Positions 41,677 through 51,368 of a stretch of DNA of 64,000 nt are shown one piece after another. The translations under genes and the position numbers were made by a program. Source of the stretch: Chitinophaga pinensis DSM 2588 (GTDB taxonomy: Bacteria; Bacteroidota; Bacteroidia; Chitinophagales; Chitinophagaceae). Positions within the stretch are counted from its first letter, which is position 1. Each line of letters opens with the position of its first letter. Under the pieces are notes generated by a model. The model searched no databases, had not been told where the DNA came from, and saw only the letters and a list, made by a program, of their open reading frames with translations. The DNA is taken from NCBI RefSeq assembly GCF_000024005.1, contig NC_013132.1, positions 3,218,001 through 3,282,000 of the forward strand. Reading direction: 5' to 3'.

Positions 41677-43983
41677 TTATTTCCTTTTACGCCTGATGAG
41701 CAGAATAGTAGCAAAAGCGATAAGGACACCTGGTAATACCCATAGATAGAAAATTTTCAGTAATTCCACTTTATCGCTACTTATTGATACACGGGTATCC
41801 TTTGCATCCGGACGGAACGTGTCAATCGGAAATTCACCATAACTTAACCAGCTGAAAAGAGCGGTGTTAAAGGAGAAATTGGCTGTTTTTACATCATATC
41901 GTGATAGCTCTGAATTGCTGAGGAAGTCCGCGTCTCCAGCTACCACAATACGCTGTTCCCTGTCATGTACTTTGCGGGTAAGTGCTACAGCAGTAGTAAC
42001 GGCTATTTTCTCATCTCCATTGGCCGGATTGTATAATATGTCGGCGGAATCTGCCACCAGTTTGTCTTTCTTTACCCAGCTTTTCCCTGCGTCTGTTACT
42101 AACAAAGGTTTTACCTGGAAAATACTATCACTGTAAGAAAGTCCTGCGGCTCCCGGCATTGATATCACTACACTATCTTTAAACGCTTTTGCCAGGGTTT
42201 TGGAGAAGCCTGCAGCCGTAGCGGTCATTAATGGCAAAGCCACATCGGGTGTCATGTCTTTGCTTGGTTGTGCGACAGTTCCGTCCATCAATTGTACGCC
42301 CAGCTGTTGCAACATGGGGTTCAGGACCGCCTGTTTGCCCGGCTCTCCGGCAATAAGGAGATTACCGCCGTTATCTATATATCTCCGGATTCTTTGCAGT
42401 GCAATACCACTGAGATCAGTTTTAGGGTCTGCGATGACCAGTGTTGAAATGTCCGCAGGAACACCAGGGTATTCCAATGAAACGGTATCTACATCAAAAC
42501 CCTGATTAACGAGCGCATATCGGAAACTATTCCGCTTCGTCAGCGTATTGTATTCCCGTTCTCCCGTTTTCTCAATACTCCTTTCCAGATTGCCTGTCAG
42601 GAACGCGACTTTAGGGATTTTTGCCTGTAAAAGGCGTTTTAATGCAGCAGTTACTTCTGTTTCTCCCGGCCACTGTGCCTGATCGTCAAACACACGTAAT
42701 AGCGTAACACGGTCTTTGTATTTTAACTGCATGACATAACGGTTGCCTTCAGGACGCAGATCCATTACTTTGCGGATTTCCGCGGGTGTCTTGAACTGTG
42801 AGATCTTTAGTCCCATGCCTTTGGCACGTTGTGTAGCTACCTCCTGCAGATCTTTACCAGGGTAAAAACGCATCATGCCTGGATTATCTAATACACTGTC
42901 ATAGTATTGAACGTATTGCAGGTCTATATTGTCTTTAAAACGCATGTAAGGCTCCCAGCGGGCAATGTCCATATTACGGTACTCTTCAGCACCGAAATAA
43001 TAGAATTGTCCCAGCATATTATTGTATGCAGTGACTTCCAGTGGCGTATCCCCCAGCTCTTTAATAATATGTTGCGCGTTAGGTGTAAGTGTCCTTGACT
43101 TGTTGGCCGTTGCATCATAATAGGCCACTAATGCAGGTCGGGATGTGATATACCCGATTGCCAGCGCTGAAGTAATAATGGTGGCATACCGGCCGGCTAT
43201 TACGGCAAATGGTTTGGATTCCCTTCCTGCCTTCAGTTTAAAAATGCTGAGACCAAGGAAAATGTAAATGATCATAACGAAGTAGATGAGGTCCTTACTG
43301 GTAATCAATCCGCCCAGCATTTTCTCAGTACGTCCGCTGAGCGAAAGGAAGTAAGTGAGATCCCTTACGAATGCAATACCCTGCCATAAAGTACCGATAT
43401 AAGTCAATACGCCAATCATGATGAATGTACATACTGCTGCCACAATCTGATAAGAGGTGAGGCTGGACATAAACAGGCCGATGGCGGAGTAAGCACATAG
43501 AAGCAGATAGAAGCCCAGAGAAGCAGAAAGCAGCATACCTGCGTCTGCATGATTGACATGGACGAGGGCGTCGGCAATGAAAATGCCCAATATCAATATC
43601 ATGAGCAGATTGTAAACCATCATCGCCAGAAATTTGCCAAATACGATCTCGCTGACCTTAACAGGGGAGGAGTAAAGTAATTTGATAGTGCCATTATTGA
43701 CCTCGCGACTTATCAGCCCCATGGTCAGCAACGGTATATAGAGATACAGTGTTTGCATTACCACACTGTATACGCCGCCTTTGCTTGCAAAAATACGGTC
43801 AGTCAGGCGGGTCATATATTCCAGTCCCATACCGCCCATTTCCTGTGTGCGCGCATTACTGTCAAGACCAGCAATATACGCCATGCCGCACTGAACCAGG
43901 AAAGCGATCAATAAAAACCATGCTATAGGGGAATAAAAAAGGGTACGTAATTCTGTTTTCGCAATTCTGAAAACCGTCTTCAT
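41677..43983 (-). CDS. ABC-2 permease fused to GldG-like domain
   Basis: 768 residues. The N-terminal half (1-260) is an ABC-2 type permease with six membrane helices: RIAKTELRTLFYSPIAWFLLIAFLVQCGMA, then LMILILGIFIADALV and more, as in GldF. The middle (about 280-700) is a soluble GldG/ABC_transp_aux domain: YYFGAEEYRNMDIARWEPYMRF, KIPKVAFLTGNLERSI, and VIADPKTDLSGIALQRIRRYIDNGGNLLIAG. One further helix ends the protein (ILWVLPGVLIAFATILLIRRKRK). Gliding bacteria normally encode GldF and GldG separately; here the two are one protein. The ATPase gene precedes it by 6 bases. Export substrate unknown. Confidence 0.9.
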   Translation of the reverse strand: MKTVFRIAKTELRTLFYSPIAWFLLIAFLVQCGMAYIAGLDSNARTQEMGGMGLEYMTRLTDRIFASKGGVYSVVMQTLYLYIPLLTMGLISREVNNGTIKLLYSSPVKVSEIVFGKFLAMMVYNLLMILILGIFIADALVHVNHADAGMLLSASLGFYLLLCAYSAIGLFMSSLTSYQIVAAVCTFIMIGVLTYIGTLWQGIAFVRDLTYFLSLSGRTEKMLGGLITSKDLIYFVMIIYIFLGLSIFKLKAGRESKPFAVIAGRYATIITSALAIGYITSRPALVAYYDATANKSRTLTPNAQHIIKELGDTPLEVTAYNNMLGQFYYFGAEEYRNMDIARWEPYMRFKDNIDLQYVQYYDSVLDNPGMMRFYPGKDLQEVATQRAKGMGLKISQFKTPAEIRKVMDLRPEGNRYVMQLKYKDRVTLLRVFDDQAQWPGETEVTAALKRLLQAKIPKVAFLTGNLERSIEKTGEREYNTLTKRNSFRYALVNQGFDVDTVSLEYPGVPADISTLVIADPKTDLSGIALQRIRRYIDNGGNLLIAGEPGKQAVLNPMLQQLGVQLMDGTVAQPSKDMTPDVALPLMTATAAGFSKTLAKAFKDSVVISMPGAAGLSYSDSIFQVKPLLVTDAGKSWVKKDKLVADSADILYNPANGDEKIAVTTAVALTRKVHDREQRIVVAGDADFLSNSELSRYDVKTANFSFNTALFSWLSYGEFPIDTFRPDAKDTRVSISSDKVELLKIFYLWVLPGVLIAFATILLIRRKRK

Positions 43984-43989
43984 GCTGCT

Positions 43990-44916
43990 TTATTGTGATG
44001 ATTGATTGGATAATTGTTTAAATACTTCGTCCAGAGCGGTCTTATCAAGACTGATCTCTCTCAGTCTCCAGCCTTGTTGTACACTTGCAGTGATGAGACG
44101 TTCTGATATATCCTGATCTCCACTGAAATAAATGCGTACCTGTCTTTCCGTCAGAAACTCTGTTTTAGTAACACCGGCTATCTCCATGAATGCTGCCACC
44201 GGTGGAGGGTTCTCCATATGGAGTAGCACACTGTGTGGTTCGACATAGTTATTGAAGGCGTCCATTGTATCTGCAAACACAATTCTACCGCTTTCTATCA
44301 TTTTGATCTCCTTGCACAACAACTGTATCTCTGACAGGATGTGAGATGAAAATATTACCGCACGGTCTGTAGCGATCTCTTTGATCAGTGACCTTACTTC
44401 AATGATCTGGTTAGGGTCGAGTCCATTAGTCGGTTCATCTAACACAACAAGTGATGGCCGGTGTATAATAGCCTGCGCAATACCCACACGCTGCCGGTAA
44501 CCACCGGAAAGATTACGGATCAGGCGCTGACTATAATGTGCAATACCGCAACGTTCCTTCGCTTCCTTCAATGCCGGCTGAATTTTTTCTTTTGGCATGA
44601 GGCGCAGACCGGCGCAGTAAGTGAGGTACTCGTCTACCGTCAGGTCCATGTATAAAGGAGGATGTTGTGGAAGAAATCCGATAGCCTGTTTTGCCAGCTC
44701 TGGGTTTTCCCGCATATTGATACCATTGACAAATACATTACCTTCTGTCTGGTTCAGTACGCCGCACAGAATGTTCATCGTAGTGGATTTACCTGCGCCG
44801 TTAGAACCAAGCAGACCTACTATACCAGTCTGACTGATCTCCATATTGATGTCACGGATTGCCCATGAGCTGGTGTAGCGATGTGATAAATGCTCCAGCT
44901 TTACAATACTGTTCAT
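43990..44916 (-). CDS. ABC transporter ATP-binding protein (GldA-like)
   Basis: 308 residues. Walker A is GLLGSNGAGKSTTMNIL at about 34, Q-loop IGFLPQHPPLYMDL, signature LSGGYRQRVGIAQAI, Walker B LVVLDEPTNGLDPNQI, and the H-loop His in SSHILSEIQ. The C-terminal 80 residues are an extra domain with IRIYFSGDQDISERLI, like the accessory part of GldA and CcmA-type ATPases. It pairs with the permease/GldG gene 6 bases downstream. The upstream SusD gene ends 21 bases before its start. It supplies the energy for the transporter. Confidence 0.93.
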   Translation of the reverse strand: MNSIVKLEHLSHRYTSSWAIRDINMEISQTGIVGLLGSNGAGKSTTMNILCGVLNQTEGNVFVNGINMRENPELAKQAIGFLPQHPPLYMDLTVDEYLTYCAGLRLMPKEKIQPALKEAKERCGIAHYSQRLIRNLSGGYRQRVGIAQAIIHRPSLVVLDEPTNGLDPNQIIEVRSLIKEIATDRAVIFSSHILSEIQLLCKEIKMIESGRIVFADTMDAFNNYVEPHSVLLHMENPPPVAAFMEIAGVTKTEFLTERQVRIYFSGDQDISERLITASVQQGWRLREISLDKTALDEVFKQLSNQSSQ

Positions 44917-44937
44917 TGATTATTTTTTTGTGTTGGA

Positions 44938-46392
44938 TTAAGGATTGTTTGGTATACCCGGATTAGCATTAACTAATGTGGGCGGCAACTGTAGCACAAG
45001 GCGGTTGGGTTGCTTTAGTGTATAGGTAGCTGCTGTACCATCTGCCTTATGGAGTGTATGTGTGAATACCTGACCGGCGAACAGGGGATCTACAGACTGT
45101 CTTCGCATATCAAACCACCGATAGCCTTCAGCAGCAAACTCACGGACGCGCTCGTCAAATATGAAACGGATCAGCGCCGTTTGGTTACCTGCGATGCTAG
45201 CCGGAATAGTAGCGTCGGCAGCAGGCATACGGTTTTTGCGAAGGGTTTCTATATCAGCCACTGCCCCCTGCAGATCATTCAGACGTGCCTTACATTCTGC
45301 GCGAAGCAGATAAAGGTCAGGTAATTGCAGGCCCATTCTTGCATATTGTACGCCATATTTCCGGAGACGGCCGCCGGTATTGGGCGACAGATCAGGATTG
45401 GTGTTGGTATATAACTGCAGCCGCAGGTCTGATGCACCATACAATGCCGCTGCCCATGGCGCCAGTACCAGACCATTATTCCCGAGCTGATTACCACTGT
45501 AAGGTCCGTTGTAGAATACTTTCGATATCACCGCTTCCGTGAGGTCGTTCTGGTTATTGCCCGGCCCCTGAGAGGGTCCGATCATCATATCTACAGGTAG
45601 AAAAGCGCCACCTGGAGCCAGTGTCTGATTATAATCATACAAATGGCTATCGCTGCCCGCCAGATCAGTAAATGCAGCATTGAACGTTTTTAATGCATCA
45701 TCATTCCGTCCCATATACAGATATACTTTGCCCAGTAATCCTTCAGCAGCAGGCCGGGACATCCTGGTCTGTATCAGCGGTTTTACCGGTAAGTCTGCAA
45801 TAGCCGCATTGAGATCTTTAATAATGAAATCGTACACTGACTGTACAGATGCGCGTGTGAAGCCGGTCATACTCACATCTGCCTGTTCTATGATAGGAAA
45901 GCCCGGATCATTTCCAGCAGTGCTTTCAACATAAGGTTTGCCATAGAAGTTGATGAACTGGAAATAGGTCCATGCACGGGTTGCCAGCGCCTGTGCACGA
46001 ATAGATCTTTTCTGCTCATTGGAGCCTCCGCTGGAAACCATCACTTCGTTGATAATCTTGTTCAGGGAATATAACTGCTCCAGCCAGAGCGTTACCGCCC
46101 ACGGCGCCTGATCCTGTTGCTGGTAAATGACATCTTGCCACTGAAAGAGTCGCAGCATCTGCTGACTACCCTGTAAGAGATAAACTTCCTCTGCATCAAT
46201 ATCATCTTCCATGAGGGTTTGTTCCTGCCAGCCGCCTGCAAATGACTGAAGATAATATGCCGGATCATTCATCAGTTTATCATAGTCGTCTGTTGTTACT
46301 GCTACCTGTGATCCCAGCGGAACTACCTCCAGGAAACTATCCTTGCAGGCAATAAAGGAAACCATGATGGTGATATATATAAGCTTTCTCAT
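44938..46392 (-). CDS. SusD/RagB-family nutrient-binding outer-membrane lipoprotein
   Basis: 484 residues. Residues 1-16 are a lipoprotein signal (YITIMVSFIAC) with the lipidated Cys at 16. SusD-like helices follow: ALATRAWTYFQFINFYGKPYVESTAGNDPGFPI, then FTRASVQSVYDFIIKDLNAAIADLP with TPR-like pairs, and a C-terminal YRWFDMRRQ segment. SusD proteins lie on the cell surface over SusC and bind a glycan, peptide or other large ligand. I chose ATG 46390-46392; the longer frame begins 33 bases upstream. The SusC gene ends 19 bases before it. Ligand unknown. Confidence 0.94.
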   Translation of the reverse strand: MRKLIYITIMVSFIACKDSFLEVVPLGSQVAVTTDDYDKLMNDPAYYLQSFAGGWQEQTLMEDDIDAEEVYLLQGSQQMLRLFQWQDVIYQQQDQAPWAVTLWLEQLYSLNKIINEVMVSSGGSNEQKRSIRAQALATRAWTYFQFINFYGKPYVESTAGNDPGFPIIEQADVSMTGFTRASVQSVYDFIIKDLNAAIADLPVKPLIQTRMSRPAAEGLLGKVYLYMGRNDDALKTFNAAFTDLAGSDSHLYDYNQTLAPGGAFLPVDMMIGPSQGPGNNQNDLTEAVISKVFYNGPYSGNQLGNNGLVLAPWAAALYGASDLRLQLYTNTNPDLSPNTGGRLRKYGVQYARMGLQLPDLYLLRAECKARLNDLQGAVADIETLRKNRMPAADATIPASIAGNQTALIRFIFDERVREFAAEGYRWFDMRRQSVDPLFAGQVFTHTLHKADGTAATYTLKQPNRLVLQLPPTLVNANPGIPNNP

Positions 46393-46411
46393 CCTTCTCT
46401 GTTTAATTGAA

Positions 46412-49400
46412 TTAAAGTGTAACATTTATCCCCAGGTTGTATTGGTGTTTATACAGTGCGCCCGGGAAACCTGTTTCCGGATCTATCCGCTCATCATTGG
46501 CCGTCCAGATCAGGAAATTGGTGGTCTGTGCATAAATGTTTAGTCTTTGTAGTTTCAGGAAGCGCAGCGCAGCTGCCTGTAGTTCATAAGCCAGGGTCAG
46601 ATCCCGTACTTTGATATAGGATGCGCTTATGACGTTGTTGTCGCCATAAGCATAGTAGTTGATATCCCTGCGTGAATAGCTGATACCTGGGTTGGAAACA
46701 TATGCGGGAATATCAGTTTTTAATTCATCTCCCGGTTGTTTCCAGCGGTCCTGGAATGATGTATACAGATTATTGCCTCCCAGCGATGTAGAAGTAGGCA
46801 TTCTGCCGCTATAGAAGATATTGACGTTCCTGCGCATGACGGCGCCTGTATTAAAAATCATATTCACTGTAAGCGAAAGCCCCTTATACTGGAAACGGTT
46901 GGTAAATCCTCCATTGACCGGCGGTTGAGTAGTACCCATATATATGATGTCTTCCGGTTTTGTAACGTTAGGAGCTTTCGTCACTGTTTTATCTGCCAGC
47001 CTGATCTGCGGATCTCCTACATTGTCCAGTCCTGCGAACTGATAGCCAAATAAGGGCTTGGAATTGTATCCTATCCAAAAGGGCGCAAATATTTTGTAGC
47101 TAGCCGTATTGAGTGAAGGATTCAATGTCGCGTAAGACACGAGTTTGTTATAATTATAACTGAATACCAGGCTGCTGGACCAGCTCCAGTCCTGTTTCCT
47201 GATGTTTACCGTGCGCAGGGAGAATTCGATCCCTTTGTTGACTAGTTTACCTACATTTCCAGTCTGGCTGCTAAAGCCGGTAAATGGATTTAAAGGCACA
47301 CTTCCCAGCAGGTCCGTAGTAGTTTTACTGTACATATCGATCGCACCGGAGATACGGCTACGCAGTACGGAAAAGTCTATTCCTGCATTGATGGTCCGGG
47401 TTCTTTCCCACGCCAGCTTTCTGTTAGCCGGCTGGTTCAGTGTCAGTGCATCTCCGGCTACGCCACCGGTCTGCGACTGTGGTTGCGCATTTAATATATC
47501 ATACAATGAAGCCGCACCCACATAAGGAGAGTTGCCGGTGATGCCGTAGGTCGCTCTTAATGCCAGCGCATCGACCCATTTCACCTGTTGCATGAAGCTT
47601 TCGTTACGTAACTGCCATTTACCGCCTGCACTCCAAACCGGTTTATTCTGTACAGATATATCGCTGCCAAACTGATTACTGTGATCCTGGCGCCAGCTGA
47701 CATCCAGACTATATTTATGATCAAAAGTATAACTGCCCAATGCAAACCAGGAAGTAAAACGGGTCAGCTGACTGAATATCTGGTAAGGCTGCGTACTGAA
47801 AAAGCCAAAGCCTGTTACAGTGCCAAATACGCCCTGCCGTAAACGGGCATAGTCAATTAACGGGTAGGTGCCAAGGGCTTCATCATAGCCAACCACGTTT
47901 GTTGTGGTCCGTGATGCACTTGCTTCCTGTGCCTCCTGACCTGCCTGTAAGGTCAGCGCATCCTTTCCTGCTCTGGGGGTGGTGGTATATATCAGCTGGT
48001 TACGCACCGTCCAGTTGCGCTGGTCATTATTGTTGGAAATATATAAGCTGTTATTCTCCGGCAGGTAATACACCGGCGCAGATGCCGCTGTAGGTGCCAC
48101 TGTGAATGATAACAACTGTTTACGTTGGCCAATGGCGCGACTGTCTGTGAATGTGCTCAGGGTGCCTGGCGCTTTCAGGTAGCCGTAAGTCCCCTGGAAA
48201 CTAAGTCCTTTCCACAATCTGATACCAACATTAGCTGTCATGTTGATACTGATCGTATTGGTATTGGAATGAGCATAGTTAATTTCCTGTAAGGGATAAT
48301 AATCCAGGTTCACCCTGCTTCTTCTTGAGTAGTTATTGCGGGTAGAATCCGACCAGCCGTTTGTAAACGCAAGGTTCTGCTGCTGGCCGTGTTCGTCAAC
48401 AAATAACTGGTATGGCACAAAAGAATTATCCACGGATGGCACATTCTTTCTGCTCGAAACGCTGTTGATCAGGGAGGTGTTTAATGTAACGCTGATCCGT
48501 TTTCCTGCATTGAAGCTTTGGCTAAGATTGACTTTATAGGTGTTGTTCTTATTACCGGGAACGTTATCCTGTACACCTGTCCAGCCCAGTGAAGCATAGA
48601 GTGCATACACATTATTGCCAGCCGACACAGACACCGTATGATTGGTCGTTACCGGATTGCGATAGAACAGGTTTTTTATCTGTGACTGGTTATCAATGCG
48701 CCCCATACTGTCCAGGCTTTTATTAGCCTGTTCAGCGCTGATAAGGCCCCGGTACTGATTATAGAGCACTACCTCATGCGGCAGCACCACCTGTGTGGCC
48801 AGTGAACTCCATGGATAATTAACAGGGTCAAATGTTTCTCTGGCAGCCTGAATATATTGAGCACTATTCATACGCTGACTGTAGTCAAAGTCCGGCTTGC
48901 CCTGAAAACTGATGGAACCTGTGTAGCTGACGCTTAGTTTTTGATTTTTATTACCTTCTTTAGTCTTTATAACAATAATGCCATTCGCAGCTCTTGCACC
49001 CCAGATAGCTGCTGCTGCAGCATCTTTTAAGACCGTGATATCTTCAATATCATCCGGATTCACAGAACTGAAATCTGTGGTGATCACGCCATTTACCACA
49101 TACAATGGATTGGTTGGTTGTCCGCCGCTGATAGTAGAATATCCCCTGATCACACTCGACCTCGTTGAGAACCCGTTACCCGTTCTACCCGATGTAGTGC
49201 TGCCCGTTCCTACCGTAAGGCCAGGTATCTGTCCCTCAAGACGGCCCACTACGTCAAAGGTGCTGACACGTTCTCTGAATACTTCCATATCCGGTTTGCC
49301 GAATGACCCGGTAGCCCTTTCCTTGCTCACCTGCTGATACCCGGTATTGTAAATGGTTACTGCTGATAATGCACTAATACGTGAACGCATGATAACAGTC

Positions 49401-50020
49401 ATATTCTCTGACAATTGAAAGTAAGGGACTACTACACTTTCGTGATTAATGCTGCTGAATTGAAGTGTATCATCAGGAACCAGGCCGTATAACGTAAATA
49501 TTCCTTTTTCATTGGTTATAACGTACCGATACCTGTTACGCAACATAACAGTAATATTGGGCAGAGGCTGGCCCTGATCGTCTTTGACGGTGCCGACAAT
49601 ATAAGAATGATTTACGGCTTCAACAGCGGCAGGTTCCACTATTGACGAAGCCTTACGGCTGATGAAAATCGTTTTGCCCTGTATATTATATGTCAGGGGC
49701 TGATTGGCCAGGATGATCTGCAATGTCCTGATCAAAGGCATATCTTTCAACTGTACTGTGACTGGTTTGGAATCCTGCAGATCTTCGTTACGGTAGAAAA
49801 ACTTGTAGCCCGTTTGTTGCCGGATGCTGGCAAATACTTTCTGTAATGACGCTGACTGACTGGTAAAAGTGACTGTCTGAGCCGATACACTGCCACTGAT
49901 ATGTAGCACGACCATGAAGAAAAAGAGGATGATTGATTTCATCACAAGTACTTTTTTGGTTGATCTGGTCCCCGTAGGCATAGGGGGGACGCCGGGATTG
50001 AAATAACCCATGATTTGCAT
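46412..50020 (-). CDS. SusC/RagA TonB-linked outer-membrane transporter with STN domain
   Basis: About 1202 residues. After a basic leader comes a signal peptide (IILFFFMVVLHISGSVSAQ) at about 28-47. An STN (secretin/TonB N-terminal) domain spans about 48-100 (VTFTSQSASLQKVFASIRQQTGYKFFYR), as in transporters that signal to FecR anti-sigma factors. A carboxypeptidase-like domain follows near 140-200, then the plug (225-355, ERATGSFGKPDMEVF, VIRGYSTISGG, ITVLKDAAAAAIWGARAANGIIVI) and the 22-strand barrel, ending in YNLGINVTL. ATG 50018-50020 is chosen; in-frame Met codons at 50095 and 49942 are possible starts. FecR and sigma genes upstream complete a trans-envelope signalling set. Confidence 0.93.
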   Translation of the reverse strand: MQIMGYFNPGVPPMPTGTRSTKKVLVMKSIILFFFMVVLHISGSVSAQTVTFTSQSASLQKVFASIRQQTGYKFFYRNEDLQDSKPVTVQLKDMPLIRTLQIILANQPLTYNIQGKTIFISRKASSIVEPAAVEAVNHSYIVGTVKDDQGQPLPNITVMLRNRYRYVITNEKGIFTLYGLVPDDTLQFSSINHESVVVPYFQLSENMTVIMRSRISALSAVTIYNTGYQQVSKERATGSFGKPDMEVFRERVSTFDVVGRLEGQIPGLTVGTGSTTSGRTGNGFSTRSSVIRGYSTISGGQPTNPLYVVNGVITTDFSSVNPDDIEDITVLKDAAAAAIWGARAANGIIVIKTKEGNKNQKLSVSYTGSISFQGKPDFDYSQRMNSAQYIQAARETFDPVNYPWSSLATQVVLPHEVVLYNQYRGLISAEQANKSLDSMGRIDNQSQIKNLFYRNPVTTNHTVSVSAGNNVYALYASLGWTGVQDNVPGNKNNTYKVNLSQSFNAGKRISVTLNTSLINSVSSRKNVPSVDNSFVPYQLFVDEHGQQQNLAFTNGWSDSTRNNYSRRSRVNLDYYPLQEINYAHSNTNTISINMTANVGIRLWKGLSFQGTYGYLKAPGTLSTFTDSRAIGQRKQLLSFTVAPTAASAPVYYLPENNSLYISNNNDQRNWTVRNQLIYTTTPRAGKDALTLQAGQEAQEASASRTTTNVVGYDEALGTYPLIDYARLRQGVFGTVTGFGFFSTQPYQIFSQLTRFTSWFALGSYTFDHKYSLDVSWRQDHSNQFGSDISVQNKPVWSAGGKWQLRNESFMQQVKWVDALALRATYGITGNSPYVGAASLYDILNAQPQSQTGGVAGDALTLNQPANRKLAWERTRTINAGIDFSVLRSRISGAIDMYSKTTTDLLGSVPLNPFTGFSSQTGNVGKLVNKGIEFSLRTVNIRKQDWSWSSSLVFSYNYNKLVSYATLNPSLNTASYKIFAPFWIGYNSKPLFGYQFAGLDNVGDPQIRLADKTVTKAPNVTKPEDIIYMGTTQPPVNGGFTNRFQYKGLSLTVNMIFNTGAVMRRNVNIFYSGRMPTSTSLGGNNLYTSFQDRWKQPGDELKTDIPAYVSNPGISYSRRDINYYAYGDNNVISASYIKVRDLTLAYELQAAALRFLKLQRLNIYAQTTNFLIWTANDERIDPETGFPGALYKHQYNLGINVTL

Positions 50021-50133
50021 ACATTTGCAACGTTTAATGTTGAGTAATAAGCAAGACTTAAACGAAAACCGGGGGTAGGACGCCAATCTTTGCACCCGGT
50101 TTTTTCATTTAGTTCACGCGATTTTGGTTCTCT

Positions 50134-51294
50134 TTAATGCTGAATAATAATTAATCTGTTTCCTTCGATTTTATAGTTGATGCTTGTAGCTGTTAATCCT
50201 TGTAATACCTGTGATAAGGTCAGGCTTTTATCTATTTCCCCTGTAAACGTAGCCGCTGATACGCTGCCCTCATAGCTCACTTCAATATCATACCATCGCG
50301 CGAGCTGTCGCATGACAGTTGGCAGATCGGCATTATTAAATGCGAATACACCTTCTTTCCATGCGATTACGCCGTTGACATCAGCTGTTGGTATCAACCG
50401 CAGCTCCTGACTGATCTGTGCGGCTTGTCCTGGTTTCAGCAGTTGCGATGCCTTCCGGTAGGTGACCTTTACTGCCCCCTGTAATAAGGTCGTATTAATA
50501 CTGGATTCATCTTTGTAAGCGTTGATGTTGAATTTCGTGCCTAATACCTGGATGGTAGTCGCATCGTTGACTGTTACTATAAATGGTTGACTGGCATTAC
50601 TGGCAACTTCAAAATAAGCCTCACCACTTACCCTTACCCTGCGCTCCTTCCCATTGAAATCAGTCGGATAGCTAAGGCTGCTGGCCGCATTCAGCCATAC
50701 ACTGGTTCCGTCAGGCAATACCAGCTGATACTGGCGGCCACGAGGCGTAGTGATCGTATTGTATCCCACCGGCTTACTTGCAGGGGAGCTTTCATGGCCA
50801 CCTTTATTATAGCGTATTTTTCCGTTGTTCAGTTGTATTGTGGTGTTACCCTGCATAGCGATTACGCCGTTCCGTGAACTGTCCAGTACAATTTTACTGC
50901 CATCCGCTAAGGTGAGAATGGCGCCGGTTTTTCCGGGAAGAATATCCGTATGCTGAGCCGTCTGATGTTTTGCCGGTGTATGTTGCCTCTCAAAGAAATA
51001 ATATCCGCTACCGAGTAATAACAGGACAGCAGCCGCTGCTGTAAGCCATCTGCGTACAGGGTATATACGGTTTACAACCGGCTCATGCCGGATGCTTTCT
51101 AGCAGCCGTTCCTGCATACTGGCCGCTATCTGGACTTTTTGCTGGTCGAAATCTTTTAGAACATCTTTTTCCCGGTAATCCAGTAATTCAAGGTAACGAT
51201 CAACAAATGCCGCTTCTTCCGGTGTAACTTTTCCTTCGTTATACCTGCTGAGCAGCTTGAAAAAGTATTGTTGATCCTTACCCGAATTGTACAT
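50134..51294 (-). CDS. FecR-family anti-sigma factor
   Basis: 386 residues of the FecR family that hold the ECF sigma factor until SusC is loaded with ligand. The N-terminal cytoplasmic domain (1-80) has RYNEGKVTPEEAAFVDRYLELLDYREK; a membrane helix is at about 84-102 (WLTAAAAVLLLLGSGYYFF); the periplasmic FecR domain (about 175-270) has TPRGRQYQLVLPDGTSVWLNAASSLSYP and the VSGEAYFEVASN strand; and the C-terminal STN-like domain (about 310-386) has FAFNNADLPTVMRQLARWYDIEVSYEG. It lies between the sigma gene and the SusC gene. Confidence 0.95.
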   Translation of the reverse strand: MYNSGKDQQYFFKLLSRYNEGKVTPEEAAFVDRYLELLDYREKDVLKDFDQQKVQIAASMQERLLESIRHEPVVNRIYPVRRWLTAAAAVLLLLGSGYYFFERQHTPAKHQTAQHTDILPGKTGAILTLADGSKIVLDSSRNGVIAMQGNTTIQLNNGKIRYNKGGHESSPASKPVGYNTITTPRGRQYQLVLPDGTSVWLNAASSLSYPTDFNGKERRVRVSGEAYFEVASNASQPFIVTVNDATTIQVLGTKFNINAYKDESSINTTLLQGAVKVTYRKASQLLKPGQAAQISQELRLIPTADVNGVIAWKEGVFAFNNADLPTVMRQLARWYDIEVSYEGSVSAATFTGEIDKSLTLSQVLQGLTATSINYKIEGNRLIIIQH

Positions 51295-51368
51295 AACTGG
51301 TGGCTTTAACTATATAGTCAGCAAAAAAGGAGCGCTTTCCCGACCTTTGGCCACTTTTTTTAAAAGAT

